Shown one piece after another: positions 1 to 8,333 of a stretch of 45,322 bases of DNA. Location of the stretch: positions 1 to 45,322 of the forward strand of contig JAEWYW010000005.1 in assembly GCA_023458535.1 (NCBI GenBank). The letters run 5' to 3'. Numbering within the stretch: position 1 is the first letter of the stretch; each line of letters starts with the position of its first letter. The stretch comes from Bacteroidota bacterium. Its GTDB lineage: Bacteria > Bacteroidota > Bacteroidia > Flavobacteriales > Weeksellaceae. The translations under genes and the position numbers were made by a program. Below the pieces are notes generated by a model that was not told where the DNA came from, made no database searches, and saw only the letters and a program-made list of their open reading frames with translations.

Positions 1-1883
1 GTTATTTGTCCTTTTAAACCATAGTTCCAAAAATTCTTATCTGCGCTTTTTCCATAAGAGGATTTATATAGATAGTGACTAAATAATCCTTCTCTGTTAG
101 AATTTGTATAACCTGCCAAGGCACTTACAAAAACATCAAAGCTTCCAGTTGTAAACTTTAATGAAGGGTTAACCTTTACTTCTTGTCTTCTAAAGATATA
201 ACTGTAGTTGATTTTATCACCTACTCTTTTAGTAACATCAGCCTCACCGTCGTTGAATTGTCCTGTTGACCCTGGCTTATTGGTCTGCGCAAAATTATCC
301 ATGTTAACCGCAAAATCAGCACCTAACAAATCTTTAACTTCACGATAGCGTTCTGAATTATAATTTTGATAAGAAACATTCAGTAGAAATTTCACATTGT
401 CATTAAAGTTATGAACAAAGTGTGTATTGGCATTCCATACTTTATCGTCTTTAACATCATCTACTACATAATAAAGCGCTTTTCTACCTGTGACCCCATT
501 GAGCGTTACTGGAGCTTGTCCCATGTTAGCAGCGTAAAGTCGGTTCCAGTTAATTTGAGTAGTGGATGGGTCTTTTGACTGCCACAATGCAAGCGAAGTA
601 TCGTAAGCATCTTTTAACGCAACGTAATCTGCGGGAGGTGTTCCGTTGAGATTAACAGAGTAGTTGATGGAGTTTTGGTAAAAACTTGGTAAATTTTTAT
701 AATAGGTAGGAGAAGGGTTTGAAACACCAAACCAATCTAACCTCGATGATTTATCTTTTCCAAACTGATAAGACACGGTTGTCCATAACTGAGATTTTTC
801 ATTGATTTTCCAGTAATCTGAAAGTTGAAATATTGGCTGAAAACCTCTCTTAACACGTTCGCTTCTTTTCTCACCATCTTGCCAGCCCCAATATGCATTG
901 TAATGTACACCCATCAAATCAAAAACCTCTTGAGTGTTCGGGCTTGCTGTGCTTCTTCTATAATCAGAACCTATCGCATTGAAAGCAATTGTATGATTAT
1001 CGCTCAGCTTTTTCTCCACTCCCAAATAACCACTAATGGCGTCATAAAAAGTTCCCTCTTGAATTCCTTCCTGAGCCCATCTTCTAGCAATCATTCCTGT
1101 AAAAGCCCAGCCATTCTTGTTCATTCCTGATGAGTAACGGTATGAAAGTCGATTTCTGTAATTTCTGTTAGTTAACGAATATGTTAACTGACTCCCTTTT
1201 CTGTAATCGCCAGCATTGGTATTTTTATAAACTACTGAGCCTATCCCACCAAATGCATATTCTGAAGGTGAATGATTCACGGCAATCTCAGGATAACGGG
1301 TAATTTCATTAAGACCTCCCCATGTTCCAAAATCTACATTTCCATCATCTGCACCCGACATAGAAATACCATTCAGCATAGATTCTCCTGTTCTACCGTC
1401 AATACCTCGAGGCCTGAACCAATAAAAACCTAAATCGTAACCAGCGATAGAACTAAAAACATCTCTTGAGGACTGAAGCAACCCTACTGTAGAGCTCTGA
1501 CCAGAGTTTCCTTCCTCTTCAGAACCTGCACTTTCGCTGTCTACAATACTAATTCCCAAATCAACATTACTAAAAGCGGAAATAAGCTTAATTGTTCCTA
1601 AGTCTTTTCTTTTTTCATCACTGATATCAAAATCAATCGTCTTTGTTTCAAAGTTGGGTTTTGAAACAATAATCTGATAATGCCCAGGTTTAAGATCAAC
1701 AAATTGGAAATAGCCAATCTTATCCGAGTTCACTTCATTCTGCACTCCATTTAAATCTACGCTTGCATTTTCTACTGCCGCACCTTGCGAATCCTTTACG
1801 TATGCAAAAACGGTAGTTTGCGCATAATAAAAAGAAGCCGGAAGTAGCGTAAATAAAGAGATTAATGATAGTTTTTTAATCAT
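1..1883 (-). CDS. TonB-dependent receptor, C-terminus cut by window edge
   Basis: The reading frame opens at an ATG (complement of 1881-1883) and stays open to base 1, so about 627 N-terminal residues are visible. The protein starts with a Sec signal peptide (MIKKLSLISLFTLLPASFYYA, split after residue ~22), followed by a carboxypeptidase-regulatory-like beta-sandwich (about residues 24-95; VFAYVKDSQG, GYFQFVDLKPGHY). A plug region follows, with FRPRGIDGRTGESMLNG and an FGGIGSVVYK stretch, then barrel strands rich in aromatic residues. This is the classical Bacteroidetes outer-membrane receptor layout for importing a large or scarce substrate with TonB energy. No SusD-like partner is seen in the visible 3' neighbourhood, and the substrate cannot be inferred. 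It diverges from the nuclease-fold gene at 2072. A TAAATTTG -7 box lies on the minus strand at 1913-1920, 29 bases before the ATG. Confidence 0.9.
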   Translation of the reverse strand, partial: MIKKLSLISLFTLLPASFYYAQTTVFAYVKDSQGAAVENASVDLNGVQNEVNSDKIGYFQFVDLKPGHYQIIVSKPNFETKTIDFDISDEKRKDLGTIKLISAFSNVDLGISIVDSESAGSEEEGNSGQSSTVGLLQSSRDVFSSIAGYDLGFYWFRPRGIDGRTGESMLNGISMSGADDGNVDFGTWGGLNEITRYPEIAVNHSPSEYAFGGIGSVVYKNTNAGDYRKGSQLTYSLTNRNYRNRLSYRYSSGMNKNGWAFTGMIARRWAQEGIQEGTFYDAISGYLGVEKKLSDNHTIAFNAIGSDYRRSTASPNTQEVFDLMGVHYNAYWGWQDGEKRSERVKRGFQPIFQLSDYWKINEKSQLWTTVSYQFGKDKSSRLDWFGVSNPSPTYYKNLPSFYQNSINYSVNLNGTPPADYVALKDAYDTSLALWQSKDPSTTQINWNRLYAANMGQAPVTLNGVTGRKALYYVVDDVKDDKVWNANTHFVHNFNDNVKFLLNVSYQNYNSERYREVKDLLGADFAVNMDNFAQTNKPGSTGQFNDGEADVTKRVGDKINYSYIFRRQEVKVNPSLKFTTGSFDVFVSALAGYTNSNREGLFSHYLYKSSYGKSADKNFWNYGLKGQI

Positions 1884-1912
1884 AATTAATTTACCTTTAA
1901 TTTTAGGGGCTA

Positions 1913-1920
1913 CAAATTTA
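1913..1920 (-). promoter_or_regulatory. putative -7 box (TAAATTTG) of the TonB receptor
   Basis: The minus strand reads TAAATTTG, matching the Bacteroidetes -7 consensus TAnnTTTG, 29 bases before the start codon. No convincing TTG -33 element is seen at the usual distance. Confidence 0.45.
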
Positions 1921-2071
1921 CATTTAAAATGATTATTAATACATTGTTAATATAAATTAATTGTTAATTTTTCTTAAATTAAAAAAAATATATTTAATTT
2001 GCCTTGGTAATTGTCATCTAATTTACAAAATTATTAATAACAGATTTTCACATACTTAATCAATCATTTCA

Positions 2072-3274
2072 ATGAAAAAAATATTTGCAATAATTGCAGT
2101 TTTCTCACTTTCGCTGATGTTCAGTCAACAAAAAATGAAACAATCGGCCACCATCGCTTTTTTAAACGTTGAGAATCTTTGGGACACCATAAGATCCGCT
2201 GATTATATTGATGGAACTAAAGATTTCTCTAATCCAGCATTTCATAGGAGTGTACCTTTAGATTCTGTAAAATTTTTAGATGTTACAGATAGAGATTATA
2301 AAGGAGAATGGTCGGATTATGCCCTTAAAGGCAAAAAAGTAATCCGGTTTCAATCGGGAAGTGAAGAGTTCACACCTAATAGCGTAAAGAATTACAACAC
2401 AAAAATTTACAATAAAAAATTAGAAAACCAATCTAAAGTTATATCTGAGCTTGGACGAAAACAAACCAATAATGCGCCTGCATTAGTGGGCATCGTTGAG
2501 GTTGAAAATAGAAAGGTGTTGGAGGATTTGGTGAAACAACCGGCTTTGGCTAAATACGATTATGGCATAGTGCACTTCAATTCTTACGATTATAGAGGAG
2601 TTGACGTGGCTCTCATTTATCAGAAGAAAAGATTTACGGTAACCAATGCATTAAAAAAGGAACTCAACATTTACGATAATGGGAGAAGAGAGTACACGCG
2701 TGACATATTGGTTGTGAGCGGGTTATTAGATGGTGAAAAATTTGCTGTATTCATGAACCACTGGCCGTCTAGAAGAGGAGGAGAAGCTGTTTCCTTACCA
2801 AAAAGAAATGCAGCAGCTGTGGTCTTAAAAAAACAAATGGACAGTATAATTGCTTTAGATCCTTCCACAAAACTGGTTGCAATGGGCGACTTTAATGATG
2901 ATCCTATCAGCTCAAGTTTAAAAAATAATTTAAAAGCTGTAGGTGAGCCAAAAAGCTTATCCGACGCTACCCCTTATCTTAATTTGATGTATCCATTGTA
3001 CAAAAAGGGTATTGCATCACTGGCTTACCAAGATGCACCAAACTTATTTGATCAGATAATTGTGTCAAAAAATTTATATAATGATTCTAAAGGACTGCCA
3101 AATTCTTATAAAGTTGAGTATACGGAAGTTTATGCGCCACCATATCTTGTTAATAAGGAGGGAAACTATAAGGGGTATCCTTTCCGATCTTGGAACGGTG
3201 ATAAATTCACAGGTGGTTACAGTGATCACTTTCCTGTCTTTACAGTGGTTCAGAAAGAATATGTGAAAAATTAA
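2072..3274 (+). CDS. endonuclease/exonuclease/phosphatase family protein, exported
   Basis: This 400-residue protein has an N-terminal signal peptide (residues 1-19, hydrophobic core FAIIAVFSLSLMF). It then shows the motif series of the EEP (DNase I-like) fold: FLNVENLW (N32, E34), VEVEN near 142, FMNHWPSRRGG near 228, GDFNDD (272-277) and a C-terminal YSDHFPVF (D385, H386). These are the metal-binding and catalytic residues of metal-dependent phosphodiesterases and phosphatases. Exported relatives in Bacteroidetes are annotated as endonucleases or phosphoesterases, and the substrate (DNA, RNA or a phospho-sugar/lipid) cannot be told from sequence. There is no type IX sorting domain at the C-terminus, so a periplasmic site is likely. 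The gene stands alone and ends in a strong hairpin. Confidence 0.88.
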   Translation: MKKIFAIIAVFSLSLMFSQQKMKQSATIAFLNVENLWDTIRSADYIDGTKDFSNPAFHRSVPLDSVKFLDVTDRDYKGEWSDYALKGKKVIRFQSGSEEFTPNSVKNYNTKIYNKKLENQSKVISELGRKQTNNAPALVGIVEVENRKVLEDLVKQPALAKYDYGIVHFNSYDYRGVDVALIYQKKRFTVTNALKKELNIYDNGRREYTRDILVVSGLLDGEKFAVFMNHWPSRRGGEAVSLPKRNAAAVVLKKQMDSIIALDPSTKLVAMGDFNDDPISSSLKNNLKAVGEPKSLSDATPYLNLMYPLYKKGIASLAYQDAPNLFDQIIVSKNLYNDSKGLPNSYKVEYTEVYAPPYLVNKEGNYKGYPFRSWNGDKFTGGYSDHFPVFTVVQKEYVKN

Positions 3275-3291
3275 GATCTTCATCATTAGAT

Positions 3292-3328
3292 AAAAGCTCC
3301 GGCTCGCTGCGCGAGCCGGAGCTTTTTT
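3292..3328 (+). terminator. rho-independent terminator after the EEP gene
   Basis: A perfect 16-bp stem (3292-3307 with 3311-3326) around a TGC loop is followed by Ts. The GC-rich core GCTCCGGCTCGC stands out in this AT-rich DNA. Confidence 0.9.
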
Positions 3329-3385
3329 GTACAAACCTTGAAACCAAAAAGAGTTTTGCAATTTTCCTTGCTCAAAAGAATGTTT

Positions 3386-3393
3386 TATCTTTG
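3386..3393 (+). promoter_or_regulatory. putative -7 box (TATCTTTG) upstream of the S8 peptidase
   Basis: An exact TAnnTTTG match lies 143 bases before the peptidase ATG. A TTG at 3368-3370 is only 15 bases upstream, shorter than the usual spacer, so the assignment is tentative. Confidence 0.35.
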
Positions 3394-3536
3394 ATGTTTT
3401 ACAAAAATAACACTTGAACTAAATTTTTAGTTTAGCTTAAATCAAAAAATGATTTTTGGAATATTTTGTAATAAATTATAATTAATATGTAACGATTTAG
3501 TCAAAACAATGACTAATATTTGAAAGTTTTTAGATT

Positions 3537-5129
3537 ATGAAAAAGTTATTATTTTCCTTAGGATTATTGGTTCTTTCTGGTTCGGCATTTGCACAGCAGG
3601 CACCTGCAGAAAAAGTAGATTCCACTTTTCTAAAGAATTGGATGCACTCGGATTTTGAAACCACAGGTGTGTATGGTGTAAATACCTTAAAGGCAAAAGA
3701 ATTTTTAGCCCAGCACAAAAGAAAGGCAAATCCTATTGTTGTAGCCGTACTGGACAGTGGTGTAGAATATTTCCATGAAGACCTTAAAAACAATATGTGG
3801 GTAAACCCTAAGGAGAAAAAAGATGGGAAAGACAACGATAGAAATGGGTATATTGATGACGTTCACGGTTGGAATTTCGCAACAGACAAAGACGGAAAGT
3901 CTTACGCTGATGATACCTTAGAATTAACGCGTCAGTATGCAAAATATGCGAAGAAATTCGAAAGAAATGCCGCTGCAAAAACACAAGATCCAGAAGGGTA
4001 TAAAAGATATTTAAAATTAAAGAAAGATTATTTCTCCGCTATTGCAAGATTTAAATTGAACACAGATGTAGCAAAAGCAAGAATGTCTTATGTAAGTCCA
4101 AGATTAGATGCTTTAAATAGAGAACTGGCTGGGCAAACCATTACCAAAACTGTGGTTGAAAACTTCACTTCAGAAGATCCTTTAGCATTAGAAGGTTTAT
4201 TTGTCTTCAAGGAAACTCCTGAGAAAGATTGGGAAAATAAAAAGATTGAAGATATTACTTCGGCTTATAAAAAGAAGATTTCTGCTATTTTGGATAATGC
4301 AGAAAATTCAATGAAATACAACTACAACCTGTCCTACAATCCACAAGAAGGTATAGACTTTACTAAAGTATACGGTAATAGCGATGTAAAAGGTTTAGCA
4401 GACGGTCATGGAACACACGTTGCAGGTATAATTGCCGCAGAATGGGATAATAATATCGGTATGATGGGAACTTCTGGCGGTAATAATGTAAAAATTATGG
4501 GCGTAAGAGCCGTACCAGAAGGTGACGAGAGAGATATTGATATTGCTAATGGAATTCGATACGCTGTTAATAACGGAGCTAAAATAATCAATATGTCTTT
4601 CGGGAAAGCGGTGGACGACAACAGTCAGCTTGTTGTTGACGCTTTCAAATATGCAGAATCGAAAAATGTATTAATTGTAAAAGCTGCTGGAAACGACAAT
4701 ATGGATGTTGATGTTAATATTAAATATCCTAAAACTTTAATTAATGGTGAGCAGTATAGTCCAACAACCATTACCGTGGGAGCGAATACAAGATTTGCCG
4801 ATAATTTAAGAGCAAGATTCTCGAACTGGGGTAAAAAAGTGGTGGACGTATTCGGACCTGGAACAGAAATCTATGCTACCTATCCTGGAACAACAACATA
4901 CAGATTTTTACAGGGAACCTCTATGGCTTCGCCTGCAGTAGCGGGAGTCGCAGCATTAGTTTGGTCTCATTATCCTAAATTAACGGCTAAAGACATCAAA
5001 ACAATATTGGTGGAGACTGTGAACAAATCCGACAAACTAAAAGATATTTCTGTATCTGGAGGTGTTGTGGACGCTTATAAAGCAGTTCAAAAGGCTGAAG
5101 AAATTTACAAACAAAGAAAACTTAAATAG
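3537..5129 (+). CDS. S8 family (subtilisin-like) serine peptidase, exported
   Basis: The 530-residue protein has a signal peptide (1-19, ending SAFA before QQ). It carries the complete subtilase triad: Asp73 in VVAVLDSGVE, His291 in GHGTHVAGIIA and Ser462 in GTSMASPAVAG. An oxyanion-hole Asn is present in KAAGND. Asp and His are 218 residues apart, against about 32 in subtilisin, because a charged, Lys-rich segment (about 100-270) is inserted after the catalytic Asp region. There is no obvious inhibitor prodomain and no type IX sorting domain, as the protein ends KQRKLK. It therefore probably works in the periplasm or at the cell surface. The ATG follows a leader of about 140 bases if the TATCTTTG box at 3386-3393 is its promoter. 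It converges on the sod gene with a shared terminator. Confidence 0.93.
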   Translation: MKKLLFSLGLLVLSGSAFAQQAPAEKVDSTFLKNWMHSDFETTGVYGVNTLKAKEFLAQHKRKANPIVVAVLDSGVEYFHEDLKNNMWVNPKEKKDGKDNDRNGYIDDVHGWNFATDKDGKSYADDTLELTRQYAKYAKKFERNAAAKTQDPEGYKRYLKLKKDYFSAIARFKLNTDVAKARMSYVSPRLDALNRELAGQTITKTVVENFTSEDPLALEGLFVFKETPEKDWENKKIEDITSAYKKKISAILDNAENSMKYNYNLSYNPQEGIDFTKVYGNSDVKGLADGHGTHVAGIIAAEWDNNIGMMGTSGGNNVKIMGVRAVPEGDERDIDIANGIRYAVNNGAKIINMSFGKAVDDNSQLVVDAFKYAESKNVLIVKAAGNDNMDVDVNIKYPKTLINGEQYSPTTITVGANTRFADNLRARFSNWGKKVVDVFGPGTEIYATYPGTTTYRFLQGTSMASPAVAGVAALVWSHYPKLTAKDIKTILVETVNKSDKLKDISVSGGVVDAYKAVQKAEEIYKQRKLK

Positions 5130-5146
5130 GAGACTTTGCTTCTAAG

Positions 5147-5177
5147 AAAAAGAGCAACCAAAAATGGTTGCTCTTTT
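5147..5177. terminator. bidirectional terminator between S8 peptidase and sod
   Basis: The stem AAAAAGAGCAACCA pairs with TGGTTGCTCTTTTT around an AAAA loop. A-rich and T-rich flanks allow it to work for both converging genes. Confidence 0.85.
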
Positions 5178-5197
5178 TTATTGTAAACAATAATTTA

Positions 5198-5794
5198 TTA
5201 TTTGTTATAAAGCTCTTCAACTTTATCCCAGTTTACGACATCAAAAAACGCAGATACGTAATCTGGTCTTCTATTTTGATAATGCAAATAATAAGCGTGC
5301 TCCCAAACATCTAAACCTAAAATTGGAGTTCCTTGTTTATCTGCTACAGGCATCAAAGGGTTATCTTGGTTAGGTGTAGAAGAAACTGTTACAGAACCGT
5401 CCTCATTTTTGATCAACCAAGCCCATCCTGAACCGAATCTTGTTTTAGCTGCTTCTGCGAAATCTGTTTTGAACTTTTCAAAACCACCATAGTTTTCAAT
5501 CGCTTCTTTCACTTTTCCTACTGGCTCTTTGCTTCCACCAGGAGTTAAGATTACCCACCATAAAGAGTGATTGTAGTGACCTCCGCCATTGTTTCTTACC
5601 GCAGGCTTATCTGTTCCTATTTTGCAGATTTCTTCTATTGTTTTGCCCTCAAGATCTGTTCCCTCAATAGCCTTATTCAAGTTATCAACATAAGCTTGGT
5701 GGTGTTTTGTATAATGTATTTCCATTGTTCTAGCGTCAATGGTTGGTTCTAATGCATCGTATGCATACCCTAATTTCGGTAATTCAAAAGGCAT
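5198..5794 (-). CDS. sodA: superoxide dismutase, Fe/Mn family
   Basis: This 198-residue cytosolic enzyme converts superoxide to oxygen and hydrogen peroxide. The four metal ligands of the Fe/Mn family are visible: His27 (MEIHYTKHH), His76 (GGHYNHSLWW), Asp162 and His166 (DVWEHAYY). The active-site Gln lies in STPNQDNPL and a Gly pair precedes the second ligand (GGHYNH). In the family this combination is the manganese-type signature rather than the iron-type Gln in the second helix. Bacteroidetes enzymes can be cambialistic, so the metal is an inference. There is no signal peptide. The gene is monocistronic, has a textbook promoter at 5821-5852 and shares a terminator with the S8 peptidase. 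Confidence 0.95.
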   Translation of the reverse strand: MPFELPKLGYAYDALEPTIDARTMEIHYTKHHQAYVDNLNKAIEGTDLEGKTIEEICKIGTDKPAVRNNGGGHYNHSLWWVILTPGGSKEPVGKVKEAIENYGGFEKFKTDFAEAAKTRFGSGWAWLIKNEDGSVTVSSTPNQDNPLMPVADKQGTPILGLDVWEHAYYLHYQNRRPDYVSAFFDVVNWDKVEELYNK

Positions 5795-5820
5795 AATAAT
5801 TATTTTTAATGTTAATTACT

Positions 5821-5852
5821 CAAATTTAGTTAAATTTTACCTGCATATCAAA
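5821..5852 (-). promoter_or_regulatory. sod promoter, -33 TTTG / -7 TAAATTTG
   Basis: On the minus strand TTTG (5849-5852) is followed after 20 bases by TAAATTTG (5821-5828), a full match to the Bacteroidetes primary-sigma consensus. The start codon lies 26 bases beyond the -7 box. Confidence 0.75.
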
Positions 5853-5890
5853 TTTAAAAGATGCCTTTAATAAATCTTTAACATTGACAA

Positions 5891-5924
5891 AATAAAAAAA
5901 AGCCATTCAGTAGAGAATGGCTTT
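5891..5924 (-). terminator. rho gene terminator
   Basis: A 10-bp stem (5899-5908 with 5915-5924, AAAGCCATTC arm) has a six-base loop and, in the minus-strand direction, a run of Ts. It directly follows the rho stop codon. Confidence 0.85.
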
Positions 5925-5930
5925 CAATTG

Positions 5931-7697
5931 TTATTTATTCATGCTCATTAAGAATTCTTCATTATTGAGCGTTCCCTTCATATTTTTTTCTACAAACTCC
6001 ATGGCTTCGACAGGATTCATGTCAGAAAGGTATTTCCTTAAAATCCACATTCTTTGCTGCGTAAGTTCATCATGCAACAAATCATCTCTCCTCGTACTTG
6101 AAGCCACCAAATCTATAGCAGGATAAATTCTCTTATTGGCAATTTTTCTATCCAACTGAAGTTCCATATTACCCGTTCCTTTAAATTCTTCGAAGATTAC
6201 TTCGTCCATTTTAGAACCAGTGTCAATTAATGCAGTAGCAATAATGGTAAGCGATCCGCCACCTTCAATTTTTCTTGCTGCACCAAAAAACCTTTTCGGT
6301 TTGTGCAGAGCATTCGCATCCACACCACCCGACAAAACTTTACCAGAAGCTGGTGTAACGGTATTATAGGCTCTCGCTAAACGCGTAATGGAATCTAATA
6401 AAATAACCACGTCATGTCCACATTCCACCAATCTTTGCGCTTTCGCCAACACCAAATTGGCTACTTTTACATGCTTTTCAGCAGATTCGTCGAAGGTAGA
6501 TGCAATCACCTCTGCATTCACGCTTCTTTCCATATCGGTAACTTCCTCTGGTCTTTCATCAATGAGAAGAACCATCATATAAGCTTCAGGATGATTGGCG
6601 GAAATAGCATTTGCGATGTCTTTCAGCAACATTGTTTTACCCGTTTTAGGCTGTGCTACAATCATCGCTCTTTGTCCTTTACCAATTGGCGCGAACAAAT
6701 CTACAATCCTTGTAGAAGGAGTAGCATTATTACCCGTAAGGTTGAATTTCTCCTGTGGGAAAAGTGGTGTAAGATATTCAAAAGCTACTCGATCTTTAAT
6801 GAAAGCCAAATCTCTTCCATTAACTTCCGTAGGCTTTAAAAGTGAAAAATATTTTTCACCTTCTTTGGGTAAGCGTACAATACCTTTAACGGTATCACCT
6901 GTTTTCAGACCATAGTTTCTAATTTGGTTGGTAGAAACATATACGTCGTCTGGTGAGGATATGTATGAGAAATCTGATGATCTTAAGAATCCGTAATTAT
7001 CGGGAAGAATCTCTAAAACCCCTTCAATGCTTACTAAACCATCGAAATTAAATTCTTTCTTAGGTTCGGTTTCCTCCGTTTTTTCAGCATGTTTATTCTG
7101 CTGATTAGGATTTTGATTCTGATTAGGATTGGTATGTTGTTTATGCTGATTAGCATTAGGGTTGTTATTACTTCTCTGCTGCTGGGGGTTCCTTTCTTTT
7201 GGAGGATTTGCAGGGGTTTCTGGAGTTGGAGGTGTTGAAGTAATTTCTGTGGTTTCTGTTTCTGCGCTTACCTCTGTTGGTGCGGCTGTTGTCGAAACTC
7301 GTTTTCTTTTCTTTTTTGCTGGTGAGGCTTGTATTTCTTCTGATACTGGTTCCTCCTGTTTATCCTCAGCCGTTTCCGTTTTTTCTGTTGAAGCAATTTC
7401 TTTTGGTTCTTCTACTGCTTCTGCCTTAGGCTCAGTCTTTGGTTTTCTTTTTGGAGCAACTTTTTTTGCAACAGGCTTTGTTTCTTCTTGTTTTTCCGTT
7501 GGAATATTGGCTTCAGGCTTGGTTTCTGTTGCATTATAGTATTCATTGGTAACCTTAGGATTGGAAGCCTGATAATCCAATATAGCGAAGATTTTATCGT
7601 TCTCAGTGCTGTTTCTGGCAACTTTAACGTTTAAATCTTTCAAGATTTTAGTCAAATCTTCTGCAGATTTAGACCTTAACGTTTCAATGTTAAACAT
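5931..7697 (-). CDS. rho: transcription termination factor Rho with long disordered insert
   Basis: Rho is the hexameric RNA helicase that ends transcription. At 588 residues it is far longer than the E. coli protein (419). The Rho N-terminal helical domain spans about residues 1-45. A low-complexity segment follows (about 55-215): first Lys/Glu/Pro/Thr-rich with the basic run KKKRKR near 128-133, then an Asn/Gln-rich block near 171-203. The cold-shock-like primary RNA-binding domain is at about 222-295 (GVLEILPDNYGFLRS). The ATPase follows, with Walker A AQPKTGKT (348-355), Walker B VVILLDSITRLARAYN, and the Q/R-loop region with KPKRFFGAARKIEGGGS. The C-terminal NKRIYPAIDL block is intact. 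The gene is monocistronic, with its own promoter and terminator and a leader of roughly 70 bases that could carry autoregulation, as rho genes often do. Confidence 0.97.
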   Translation of the reverse strand: MFNIETLRSKSAEDLTKILKDLNVKVARNSTENDKIFAILDYQASNPKVTNEYYNATETKPEANIPTEKQEETKPVAKKVAPKRKPKTEPKAEAVEEPKEIASTEKTETAEDKQEEPVSEEIQASPAKKKRKRVSTTAAPTEVSAETETTEITSTPPTPETPANPPKERNPQQQRSNNNPNANQHKQHTNPNQNQNPNQQNKHAEKTEETEPKKEFNFDGLVSIEGVLEILPDNYGFLRSSDFSYISSPDDVYVSTNQIRNYGLKTGDTVKGIVRLPKEGEKYFSLLKPTEVNGRDLAFIKDRVAFEYLTPLFPQEKFNLTGNNATPSTRIVDLFAPIGKGQRAMIVAQPKTGKTMLLKDIANAISANHPEAYMMVLLIDERPEEVTDMERSVNAEVIASTFDESAEKHVKVANLVLAKAQRLVECGHDVVILLDSITRLARAYNTVTPASGKVLSGGVDANALHKPKRFFGAARKIEGGGSLTIIATALIDTGSKMDEVIFEEFKGTGNMELQLDRKIANKRIYPAIDLVASSTRRDDLLHDELTQQRMWILRKYLSDMNPVEAMEFVEKNMKGTLNNEEFLMSMNK

Positions 7698-7773
7698 AGA
7701 TTATGTAAAAATTGTATTATAATATGTAAGTATAAGAGTCCGTCAGGTGACTTTCTCAAGTAATTGAATAATG

Positions 7774-7804
7774 CAAATCTACACTATTTTTTGAATTACG
7801 CAAA
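7774..7804 (-). promoter_or_regulatory. rho promoter, -33 TTTG / -7 TAGATTTG
   Basis: The minus strand has TTTG at 7801-7804, a 19-base spacer and TAGATTTG at 7774-7781. The rho ATG is 76 bases downstream of the -7 box. The element overlaps the divergent DUF4293 promoter. Confidence 0.7.
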
Positions 7805-7820
7805 ATTTATCTTATTTTTG
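7790..7820 (+). promoter_or_regulatory. promoter of the DUF4293 gene, -33 TTTG / -7 TATTTTTG
   Basis: TTTG at 7790-7793 and TATTTTTG at 7813-7820 are separated by 19 bases. The ATG lies 17 bases after the -7 box. It is interleaved with the rho promoter on the other strand. Confidence 0.65.
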
Positions 7821-7837
7821 CCCAGATTATAGCATTT

Positions 7838-8227
7838 ATGTTACAAAGAATACAATCTATTTGGATACTTTTAGCGGTTCTCGCTGCCGTTTTCCTATTT
7901 ATAACTGGGCAGGACGTTATCATGTTTGATGGAGTGAATGTTACCACATTTGCTTGTCCCATCTTAGTTTTATTAGGGCTTTTAAGCATCTTTAGTTTCA
8001 AGAATAGAAAGAGACAAATTCTGCTAAATACCATTAGCATGATTATAAACGCATTGTTGATTGGTGTATTGGTGTACTGGTTGCAAAACTTATCCGGAGG
8101 AATTGATTTTCCTGAGAAGGGTATTGAGCCAATTTTCCCATTTTTAGGATTGATATGTTTGTTTATTGCAAACTTCTTTATCCGAAGAGATGAGAGGCTC
8201 GTAAAATCTGTAGACAGACTTCGATAA
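7838..8227 (+). CDS. DUF4293 family membrane protein
   Basis: This 129-residue protein has four predicted membrane helices: about 7-24 (IWILLAVLAAVFLFITG), 41-53, 63-83 and 100-115. The start MLQRIQSIWILLA and the charged tail RRDERLVKSVDRLR fit DUF4293, a Bacteroidetes-specific inner-membrane family of unknown function. It diverges from rho, sharing an interleaved promoter region, and is followed by its own terminator, so it is expressed alone. Nothing in the sequence suggests a catalytic activity. Confidence 0.82.
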   Translation: MLQRIQSIWILLAVLAAVFLFITGQDVIMFDGVNVTTFACPILVLLGLLSIFSFKNRKRQILLNTISMIINALLIGVLVYWLQNLSGGIDFPEKGIEPIFPFLGLICLFIANFFIRRDERLVKSVDRLR

Positions 8228-8253
8228 CCTTTAACCTTATTTTTTTGAGTGAG

Positions 8254-8281
8254 AACAGCTTCCTTTTGGAAGCTGTTTTTT
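8254..8281 (+). terminator. terminator after the DUF4293 gene
   Basis: The stem AACAGCTTCC / GGAAGCTGTT (8254-8263, 8268-8277) has a TTTT loop and is followed by a T run. Confidence 0.85.
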
Positions 8282-8282
8282 A

Positions 8283-8311
8283 TTGTACTATCTACATTTT
8301 GCGTACTTTTG
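8283..8311 (+). promoter_or_regulatory. promoter of the ABC exporter gene
   Basis: TTG (8283-8285) and TACTTTTG (8304-8311) have an 18-base spacer. The ATG is 22 bases beyond the -7 box. The -33 element starts directly at the tail of the preceding terminator. Confidence 0.55.
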
Positions 8312-8333
8312 CTAGATTAATTAATATCATTTA

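Noticed and set aside
825..1130. Plus-strand open frame of 101 codons
   Set aside because: It is antisense to the TonB receptor, whose frame is open over the whole region with signal peptide and plug motifs.
3394..3417. Eight-codon frame (MFYKNNT) right after the -7 box upstream of the S8 peptidase
   Set aside because: Transcription would start inside it, so it is unlikely to be translated as a leader peptide.
7162..7539. 125-codon plus-strand frame rich in Val, Ser and Gly
   Set aside because: It is the antisense reading of the low-complexity insert of rho; repeat-like composition keeps the frame open.
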